A stretch of 5,986 nucleotides of DNA, from assembly GCA_012032075.1 (NCBI GenBank), contig JAAURU010000236.1, positions 1 through 5,986 of the forward strand. The letters run 5' to 3'. Below, piece by piece: positions 1-5,398 of this stretch. The position numbers were made by a program, and so were the translations under genes. Below the pieces are notes generated by a model that did not search any database, was not told where the DNA came from, and worked only from the letters and a program-made list of their open reading frames with translations. Source of the DNA: Flavobacterium sp. Its GTDB lineage: Bacteria; Bacteroidota; Bacteroidia; Flavobacteriales; Flavobacteriaceae. Every line of letters begins with the position of its first letter. Position 1 is the first letter of the stretch.

Positions 1-388
1 TAGGAACAATTTCAGAAGTATCTTTGGCATGTTTTAATTTGTCAATAACAAAAGCCGTTGCATCGTTATATTTGTCGTCTTCTAAGTGAAATTCGTAAGT
101 TAATTTTCCAATATCAATACGAGAAGGTGGTAAATCTAAATTTTCAATCGCTCTAGCAATTTCAACCGAATCAAAAATATTAATTGGTTTTTCTACAAAA
201 GCACCAGCATATTCGTGTAAGTTAATGATGTCACTAACATTTCTATCAATCAATTGATTTCTAAATAATACTAATTCAATAGATTTGTCGAACCATAAAT
301 CGCTTATAATTCTAACGAATTCTACACATGCTTTTCTTCTGTCTGCTTGAAAAGAAAGTTCTTTTTCGTATAAAGTGTTGTTGTTCAT
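1..388 (-). CDS. gap: Glyceraldehyde-3-phosphate dehydrogenase, long Bacteroidetes form (N-terminal part, cut by window edge)
   Basis: The 129 codons seen read MNNNTLYEKELSFQADRR at the start, then contain LFRNQLIDRNVSDIINLHEYAG, PPSRIDIGKLTYEFHLEDD and end in KDTSEIVP at the window edge. I recognise this as the roughly 130-residue N-terminal extension that precedes the NAD-binding Rossmann domain (YGFGRIGR motif) in the about 480-residue GAPDH of flavobacteria; the classical enzyme is about 330 residues. The Rossmann and catalytic Cys regions lie outside the window, so the enzymatic assignment rests on recalled similarity of the extension, not on catalytic residues. The family oxidises glyceraldehyde 3-phosphate to 1,3-bisphosphoglycerate in cytoplasmic glycolysis, or runs in reverse in gluconeogenesis. 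The ATG at 386-388 fits: it is about 40 bases downstream of a TAnnTTTG promoter box, and the frame has no stop through the edge. No frameshift is visible in this part. Confidence 0.78.
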   Translation of the reverse strand, partial: MNNNTLYEKELSFQADRRKACVEFVRIISDLWFDKSIELVLFRNQLIDRNVSDIINLHEYAGAFVEKPINIFDSVEIARAIENLDLPPSRIDIGKLTYEFHLEDDKYNDATAFVIDKLKHAKDTSEIVP

Positions 389-425
389 GTAGTAAAAATA
401 AATGAGTTGATTTTTTTAACTTGTG

Positions 426-456
426 CAAAAGTACTTATTTCAAACGTTTTCGTAAA
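426..456 (-). promoter_or_regulatory. Bacteroidetes-type promoter of the GAPDH gene
   Basis: On the minus strand TACTTTTG (433 down to 426) matches the -7 consensus TAnnTTTG. A weak -33 match, TTTA instead of TTTG, lies 19 bases upstream at 456-453. The predicted transcript starts near 420, leaving a leader of about 30 bases before the ATG at 388. The -7 match is exact and well placed; the -33 box is poor. Confidence 0.5.
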
Positions 457-469
457 ATATTTTTGAAAT
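437..469. promoter_or_regulatory. Inverted repeat over the divergent promoter region
   Basis: ATTTCAAA at 437-444 and TTTGAAAT at 462-469 are a perfect 8-base inverted repeat with 17 bases between. An inner TTTT/AAAA pair (447-450 and 454-457) could extend it into a hairpin. It covers the spacer and -33 region of the GAPDH promoter and lies just upstream of the plus-strand promoter at 491-520. That is where an operator would be expected, but in DNA this AT-rich such a repeat could be chance, and no regulator is identifiable. Confidence 0.25.
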
Positions 470-490
470 AAAAAATCGTATTAAATATTT

Positions 491-520
491 TTTGATACCA
501 TTTAATTTAAACTATTTTTG
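491..520 (+). promoter_or_regulatory. Bacteroidetes-type promoter of the PagL-like gene
   Basis: TTTG at 491-494 (-33 box) is followed after 18 bases by TATTTTTG at 513-520, an exact TAnnTTTG -7 box. Both boxes and their spacing match the sigma-A consensus of Bacteroidetes. The expected start near 526 gives a leader of about 14 bases before the ATG at 540. This supports 540, not the internal ATG at 646, as the true start of the gene. Confidence 0.62.
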
Positions 521-539
521 GAAAATTAAAATTTTATAA

Positions 540-1181
540 ATGTCCCAAATTAAAATTGGTTATATATTCCTACTTTTAAGTTGTTTTATAGGTTATTGTC
601 AAGATAACATAATTTCTAAAAATTGGTTGCGAACAGGAATCGTTTATGGGTTTTCTTCTCAAAACACCTATTATCAATCAAGACAGTGATTATACTTATG
701 TATGTCAAATTTTTAAATTTTCCAATCATTTCAATGTATCAAAAAAGGAAAAATACAGTTGGGAAATTTTAGTAGAACCTAGTTATTACCGTTCGAAGCA
801 TGAATCTTTCAATTATTGGCATGCATTTTTTACCAAAAATCAAAGTGGAGCTGAATTAAGGGATAAATATATGCCACTAAAAAATATTAATGAGTATGTT
901 TTAAATCTAGGTATAATTTATAGATATAATTTAAATTTAAAGTGGTCTGTTTATGCAATGGGTAATGTTGGTCTAATGTATATTGATACCGATACAGAAC
1001 GTATGAAAAAGGTTTTGCTTTTAGTGATATTTTTGGAATAGGAACTAATTATAAATTGGGTAAACTATCTGTAGATATAAAAACGATGATTAGACATGTT
1101 TCTAATGCTAATTTACAGTATCCTAATTTTGGTTATAATGCTGTTGGGTTTGAGTTTGGAGCATATTATGAGTTCAAGTAA
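540..1181 (+). pseudogene. PagL-like outer-membrane lipid A deacylase (acyloxyacyl hydrolase family), frame broken twice
   Basis: Three reading segments form one protein of 213 residues. The first (ATG at 540) gives a signal peptide, MSQIKIGYIFLLLSCFIGYCQ, then NWLRTGIVYGFSSQ and a TGA near 690. The second, shifted +1, runs from about 660 to 1010 (DYTYVCQIFKF, YVLNLGIIYRYN, YAMGNVGLMYIDTDTERM). The third returns to the first frame (KGFAFSDIFGIGTNYK, RHVSNANL, FGAYYEFK, stop at 1179). The segments read as alternating beta strands of a small barrel. His186 and Ser188 of HVSN match the catalytic His-x-Ser of PagL, which removes the 3-O acyl chain of lipid A in the outer membrane. The simplest repair is one extra A at 661-664 and one missing A at 1006-1010. 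It may be intact in the cell if these are sequencing errors. Family identity is likely; activity is unproven because the third catalytic position appears to be Asn. Confidence 0.7.
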
Positions 1182-1216
1182 GACAAAAAAGCTGCTCAAA
1201 ATGAACAGCTTCTTTA
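1182..1216. terminator. Bidirectional intrinsic terminator between convergent genes
   Basis: AAGCTGCTC (1189-1197), loop AAAAT, and GAACAGCTT (1203-1211) form a 9-base stem with one imperfect pair. Read on the minus strand the imperfect pair becomes a G-U wobble and the stem is followed by a run of six T, a textbook terminator for the protease gene, whose stop is at 1236-1238. On the plus strand the pair is C-A and the stem is followed only by CTTTAAAA, so it should end the PagL-like transcript less strongly. Confidence 0.75.
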
Positions 1217-1235
1217 AAATTAACTAATTATTTAC

Positions 1236-2617
1236 TTACATGATTATATCTTGAATTTCTCCATTCTTAAATATAATTTTATATCTGGCTCTTTGGTTTT
1301 CTTTTTTATTCAAATAGCCAATTGCTTTTTCCACATTTTGGGCTTTTATTCCATCAATACTTAAAACGATACTACCTTCAAGTTCATCTTTGTATTCTTG
1401 ATAAGATTCATTATTAACAGTTTTAATTTTAATACCAAAATCTAATTTGAATCTTTTCTTATCTGTAGCATTTATATCTTCAAATTCAATTCCATTGTAT
1501 TCATAAACTAACAATTCTTTTTTGGTCAATTTAACAGGAATTAATTTTTCTTCACCATCTCTTAAAATAGTAACATTAATAACTTCATCAGGACGTTTTG
1601 TATTTATATAAGAAGCTAAATCGGAAAAGCTATTAATCTTTTTAGCATCTAATTTAGTAATTACATCACCACTTTTAATACCAGCTTTTTCAGCTCCAGA
1701 TTTTTTAGTAACATCAGCAACATAAAAACCTTGTGTTTCTTTAACACCATATTTTTCAGCAACAACACTATTTAATTCAGAACCTTCTATACCTAAAACA
1801 CCTCTTTGTACATTACCAAACTGCATTAAATCTTCTACTAATTTTCTAGTAATATTTGAAGGAACAGCAAAAGAATAACCAGCATAACTACCTGTAGGAG
1901 AAGAAATCATTGTGTTAATTCCTATTAATTCTCCTCGTGTGTTTACCAATGCTCCTCCGCTATTACCTGGATTCACAGCGGCATCCGTTTGTATAAAAGA
2001 TTGTAAACCTTCATTGCTTAAATCTCTAGCTTTAGCAGAAATAATTCCAGCAGTAACTGTTGAGGTTAAGTTGTAAGGATTACCAACAGCCAAAACCCAT
2101 TCACCAACCTTAGTATTTTCAGAATCTCCAAAAACAATATATGGTAATTTTACATCGGCATCAATTTTTATTAAAGCAATATCCATTTTGGAATCGGTTC
2201 CTATTAATTTGGCTTTATAACTTTTATTGTTATTCAAAGTCACTTCTAGTTCACTTGAATTATCTATCACATGATTATTGGTAACAATGTAACCATCTTC
2301 AGAAATAATAACTCCAGAACCTGTTCCTACTTGCATTTGTTGTTGTGTTCCACCACGACCACCTCCAAATATAAAAGCAAAAGGGTCACTGTAAACCGTT
2401 TGTGTAGTCATGTTTTTACGTGAACAACACTATGAATTGCCGTTTCTGCAGCAACAGTAAAATCGATATTTTCAGAACCTAATGAAACATTCCTAGTGTA
2501 GTTTGGAGCTACAGAAACAGAAGATACATTTTTTGGTTCTAGAAATAATTTGTATGCACCTAAAGTAATGATACCACTCATTAAAGCTACTAAAAAAATA
2601 CTTCCTAATTTTCTCAT
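1236..2617 (-). CDS. htrA: HtrA/DegP-type periplasmic serine protease, split by a one-base frameshift
   Basis: A 69-codon piece (2617 down to 2408) carries a basic start MRKLG, a membrane segment of about 20 residues and ends HSVVHVKT. A 391-codon piece (2411 down to 1236) carries the protease. One extra A in the five-A run (plus-strand T at 2413-2417) restores HVKNMTTQTV and a 460-residue protein of normal family length. Restored numbering: Gly-rich/Gln loop about 85-97; catalytic His116 (TNNHVID), Asp146 (KMDIALI) and Ser220 (GNSGGAL); a PDZ domain about 270-365 (RGVLGIEG, AGIKSGDVI); then a weaker second PDZ-like region to the end. The family degrades or refolds misfolded envelope proteins in the periplasm, held by the N-terminal anchor. 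The two pieces overlap as ATGA, so coupled translation is formally possible, but the second piece alone would lack an export signal. It is divergent from dapF. Confidence 0.9.
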
Positions 2618-2810
2618 AATAATTTAATAATTTATTTTCTACGTAAAGTTAAATACAATATTTTAACAAAAAATCAGTTTAACGCTCGCTTAACAATGTT
2701 TAACATCTTTTTAATACTTTACCATGTAAGTTGGCTTAAAAAATTAATTTTTAGTAGATAACAATTATATTTTTATTCCTGTTATCTTTGTTATAAATTA
2801 TAAGTCAATA
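2618..2810. other. Divergent intergenic region between htrA and dapF
   Basis: No gene is seen in these 193 bases. The region holds four TTAAC copies on the plus strand (from 2663, 2679, 2690 and 2700), the last three 11 and 10 bases apart. It also has an AT palindrome, AAAAATTAATTTTT (2739-2752), and the dapF -7 box. For htrA the best candidate -7 box is TAACTTTA (minus strand, 2651 down to 2644), one base off consensus, with a TTTG only 15 bases upstream (2670-2667), shorter than usual. The htrA promoter is therefore uncertain. Confidence 0.4.
2783..2790 (+). promoter_or_regulatory. -7 promoter box of dapF
   Basis: TATCTTTG is an exact match to TAnnTTTG and lies 20 bases before the dapF ATG, giving an expected leader of about 15 bases. 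No TTTG is found at the expected -33 distance (around 2759-2765). This is probably the promoter for the dapF, acetyltransferase and mltG run, since no equally good box is seen before the downstream genes. Confidence 0.5.
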
Positions 2811-3592
2811 ATGAATCTTACATTTTATAAGTATCAAGGAACGGGAAACGATTTTGTAATGATTGATAATCGTTTAGATATTTTCCCCAAAAATAATACC
2901 AAACTTATTGCTTTTTTATGTGACAGAAAATTTGGCATAGGTGCTGACGGACTGATATTACTTGAAAATCATGAAAAATACAATTTCAAAATGGTTTACT
3001 ATAATTCTGACGGGAATGAAAGTAGTATGTGTGGAAATGGTGGTCGTTGTTTAGTAGCATTTGCAAAACAATTAAATGTCATTCAAGACAAAGCTGAGTT
3101 TGAAGCTATTGATGGTTATCATTTTGCAACTATTTCATCAGAAGATATTGTGTCATTACAAATGAAAGATGTTCTTACTATTGATGTTCGTGAAAATTAT
3201 ACTTTTTTAAACACAGGTTCACCGCATCATGTGGAATTAGTTGAAGATTTAGTAAATTTGGATATAAAGGCTGTTGGAAGTAAAATTCGCTATTCAAATT
3301 TGTATGGTAAAGAAGGCAGTAACGTAAATTTTGTCAAACAAATTGACAGTGACAAATTTGCAGTTCGTACTTATGAGCGTGGTGTTGAAGACGAAACCCT
3401 TTCTTGTGGAACAGGTGTTACAGCGGTTGCAATAGCAATGTATAGAACACATAAAACAAAAGCAAATAAAATCCAGCTTAAAGTAGAAGGTGGTCATTTA
3501 GAAGTTGCTTTTAATGAAAAAATGGTAAGTTTACGAATGTTTTTTTAATTGGGCCAGCTAAATTTGTATTTGAAGGAAAAATTGAAATTTAA
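2811..3592 (+). CDS. dapF: Diaminopimelate epimerase, with a one-base frameshift near the 3' end
   Basis: DapF converts LL- to meso-diaminopimelate in the cytoplasm, supplying lysine synthesis and peptidoglycan crosslinks. The frame from ATG 2811 shows the family hallmarks: GTGNDF at 11-15, the first catalytic cysteine Cys74 in SSMCGNGGRC, GSPHHV at 136-141, ERGVEDETLSCGTG with the second catalytic cysteine Cys199, and GGHLEVAF at 227-234. As read, the frame ends early after MVSLRMFF at 3548 (245 residues). Adding one A to the six-A run 3517-3522 gives EKNGKFTNVFLIGPAKFVFEG and a stop at 3590-3592. That is 260 residues, a normal length with the conserved GPA-FVFEG tail. This strand is required and the gene is normally essential, so a sequencing error is the likely cause. 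It leads a probable operon with the acetyltransferase and mltG genes. Confidence 0.95.
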
Positions 3593-3603
3593 AAATATAA
3601 TAT

Positions 3604-3765
3604 ATGATGTCAATTGGATTAATCTTTTTAGTACTCATTTTAGTTGTCTTGATAGCTGCAGTAATAGTTAAAAAAATAAATAGTGCTAACACTAAAAGGA
3701 GAACATATATATTTAAGAGCTTTAGAGCCAGAAGATTTGGAATTTGTCTATGCACTGGAAAATGA
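3604..3765 (+). CDS. Possible small single-pass membrane protein (53 codons as read)
   Basis: ATG ATG at 3604 opens MMSIGLIFLVLILVVLIAAV, a strongly hydrophobic run followed by IVKK, as in a one-helix membrane peptide. As read it overlaps the acetyltransferase frame by 83 bases, and the overlapping tail (TKRRTYIFKSFRARR) looks like an out-of-frame shadow of that gene. One A more or fewer in the seven-A run 3670-3676 would end it as VKKNK or VKK just before the GTG of the next gene, giving a 24-26 residue peptide. I know no family for it. The helix and the tidy fit between dapF and the next gene argue for it; the small size and AT-rich sequence argue for chance. Confidence 0.3.
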   Translation: MMSIGLIFLVLILVVLIAAVIVKKINSANTKRRTYIFKSFRARRFGICLCTGK

Positions 3766-4216
3766 CGAATCAATCTGGGAAATAAGTAATACACAAACTC
3801 CTTACAGCAAATTTTTGATTAAACAATATTTAGAAAATGCACATCAAGATATCTACGAAGCCAAACAACTGCGCTTGGCAATTTGTTTAATCAATTCAGA
3901 AGAGGCAATTGGTCTAATTGATTTATTTGATTTCGACCCTAGAAATAATAGAGCAGGAATTGGAATTCTAATTCAAAAGAATGAGAATCGCACAAAAGGT
4001 TTAGGCTCTGAAGCATTATCGTTATTAATAGCGTATAGCTTTCAACATATACAATTACATCAATTATACGCAAATATAGATTCAGATAATAAACAAAGTC
4101 TCCAACTTTTTTCTAAATTTGGTTTTCAAGAAATAGGTCTTAAAAAGCAATGGAATAAAACAAATAACGTTTATAAAGACGAATATATGTTTCAACTAAT
4201 CAATAACCTTAAATAA
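3683..4216 (+). CDS. GNAT-family N-acetyltransferase (RimL/SpeG-like)
   Basis: The 177-residue protein has the normal length and order of a single-domain GNAT enzyme, which moves an acetyl group from acetyl-CoA to an amine. It starts LKGEHIYLRALEPEDLEFVY, typical of the Acetyltransf_3 group. The acetyl-CoA pyrophosphate loop is RTKGLG at 103-108 (pattern Q/R-x-x-G-x-G/A) after strand AGIGILI. A late-domain DSDNKQSLQLFSKFGF at 133-148 carries the conserved Asn, and GLKKQW...DEYMF closes the fold. The substrate cannot be read: ribosomal protein, polyamine and antibiotic acetyltransferases share this shape. The start is GTG at 3683; an in-frame TAA at 3677-3679 rules out any upstream start. It sits between dapF and mltG with a 7-base gap to mltG, so it is very likely cotranscribed. 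Confidence 0.88.
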   Translation: MLTLKGEHIYLRALEPEDLEFVYALENDESIWEISNTQTPYSKFLIKQYLENAHQDIYEAKQLRLAICLINSEEAIGLIDLFDFDPRNNRAGIGILIQKNENRTKGLGSEALSLLIAYSFQHIQLHQLYANIDSDNKQSLQLFSKFGFQEIGLKKQWNKTNNVYKDEYMFQLINNLK

Positions 4217-4223
4217 TACACAA

Positions 4224-5264
4224 TTGAACCTAAAAAAGATAATCGCTTTTATAGCTGTAGCTGGAATTGTAGTTGCAAGTATTGCAGCTTTTTACATATA
4301 TAATAAAGCATTTGTACCAAATACAAGTTTTTCAGATAAGGAATTATTTGTTTACATTCCTGCAAATTCTACTTATGAAGAAGCAAAAAAGATTATTGAA
4401 CCTTATCTTGAGAATATTGATAATTTCGATTTTGTTGCCACTAGTAGGAAATACAATTCAAATGTAAAAGCAGGTAAGTTCTTATTAAAAAAGGGAATGA
4501 CAAACTTTGATTTGGTAAGAACTTTACGAAGAAATGTTCCAGTAAAAGTAGCCTTTAATAATCAAGAAAGTTTAGGGAAATTAGCCCAAAGGTTAGCTTC
4601 TCAAACAGAGCCGGACAGTTTACAAATTATAGCAGCTTTCACAAATCCACAATTTCTTGCAGAAAATGAGTTTACCCAAGAAAATATTTTAGCTATGCTT
4701 ATTCCAAATACCTATGAGTTTTATTGGGAAACGTCTGCTTCAAAAATTGCTGATAAAATTGCAAAAGAATATCGAAAATTTTGGAATGAAGAAAGAAAAG
4801 CAAAAGCTGAAAGTATAAAATTATCTCCTATTGAAGTTTCTATTTTAGCTTCAATAGTTCATAAAGAAACAGTAAAAGTTGAAGAAAGACCAAGAGTGGC
4901 AGGAGTTTACTTGAATCGATTAGCAACTGGAATGCCTCTTCAAGCTGATCCAACCATTATTTTTGCTATTAAAAAACGAACAGGAGATTTTGATCAAGTA
5001 ATAAAAAGAGTATTATATGACGATTTAAAATTAGATTCTCCTTATAATACTTATCTTAACGCAGGTTTGCCACCAGGACCAATCGCAATGCCCGATATTT
5101 CTGCTATTGATGCGGTTTTAAATGCAGAAAAACACGATTATTACTACTTCTGTGCAAGTCCAGGAAAACCAGGGTATCATGCTTTTGCAGCAAATTACAC
5201 GCAACATCAAGTAAATGCAAAAGAATATAGTGAATGGGTGAATAAATTAGGTATCAATAGATAA
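4224..5264 (+). CDS. mltG: Endolytic murein transglycosylase MltG (YceG family)
   Basis: MltG is an inner-membrane enzyme that cuts nascent peptidoglycan strands and is thought to set where glycan synthesis ends. This 346-residue protein has the family order: a cytoplasmic MNLKK, one membrane helix at about 5-27, a LysM-like substrate-binding region at about 40-110, and the catalytic domain from about 150. LIPNTYEFYW at 159-168, ASIVHKET at 209-216 (Glu215 aligns with the catalytic Glu of the family), YLNRLATGMPLQADPT at 229-244, SPYNTYLNAGLPPGPI at 272-287 and FCASPGKPGYHAF at 309-321 are all present and intact. The start is TTG at 4224; no ATG lies between it and the in-frame TAA at 4197-4199, and the reading begins at the usual membrane anchor. 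It lies 7 bases after the acetyltransferase stop. No frameshift is visible. Confidence 0.95.
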   Translation: MNLKKIIAFIAVAGIVVASIAAFYIYNKAFVPNTSFSDKELFVYIPANSTYEEAKKIIEPYLENIDNFDFVATSRKYNSNVKAGKFLLKKGMTNFDLVRTLRRNVPVKVAFNNQESLGKLAQRLASQTEPDSLQIIAAFTNPQFLAENEFTQENILAMLIPNTYEFYWETSASKIADKIAKEYRKFWNEERKAKAESIKLSPIEVSILASIVHKETVKVEERPRVAGVYLNRLATGMPLQADPTIIFAIKKRTGDFDQVIKRVLYDDLKLDSPYNTYLNAGLPPGPIAMPDISAIDAVLNAEKHDYYYFCASPGKPGYHAFAANYTQHQVNAKEYSEWVNKLGINR

Positions 5265-5305
5265 AATTTGGAGCGAAACTATAGGAAATATCGGTTTTTG
5301 TCTTT

Positions 5306-5394
5306 CCCGCTTTTCGTTGCAATCTTTTGTTTATTTTGTCATCCTGAGCATATCGAAGGACAAAAAAACAAAAGGATTTCCACTCTAATCGGGG
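5306..5394. repeat. Palindromic intergenic repeat element of flavobacterial type, likely also a terminator
   Basis: ATCTTTTGTTTATTTTGTC (5322-5340) pairs with GACAAAAAAACAAAAGGAT (5359-5377) as a 19-base inverted repeat with only two bulges. The loop with its edges, GTCATCCTGAGC then ATATCGAAGGAC (5338-5361), is a sequence I recall as dispersed in many copies in Flavobacterium genomes. Outer flanks CCCG...AATC and GATT/AATC...CGGGG (5306-5324 and 5374-5394) extend the symmetry imperfectly. It begins 41 bases after the mltG stop, so it can end that transcript. Copy number cannot be seen from one window; only one copy is present here. Confidence 0.7.
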
Positions 5395-5398
5395 CTAA

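Noticed and set aside
540..602. Lipoprotein signal (LLSC) in the PagL-like protein
   Set aside because: The family is a beta-barrel exported by an ordinary signal peptide, and a cut before that Cys would leave only a short hydrophobic core; the YCQ end fits a normal cleavage site.
646..1041. A separate 131-residue protein starting at ATG 646
   Set aside because: Both its ends continue into family sequence in the neighbouring frame (signal peptide upstream, HVSN active site downstream), and the promoter points to 540.
3294..3497. Minus-strand 67-codon open frame inside dapF
   Set aside because: It is a Cys/Phe-rich antisense shadow of a well-conserved dapF frame, with no domain of its own.
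3558..3794. Minus-strand 78-codon open frame across the dapF end and acetyltransferase start
   Set aside because: Its hydrophobic stretch is the reverse complement of the small plus-strand membrane ORF, and its start lies inside the acetyltransferase gene.
4273..4467. Plus-strand 64-codon open frame inside mltG
   Set aside because: Out-of-frame reading of a clear mltG gene, with no recognisable features.
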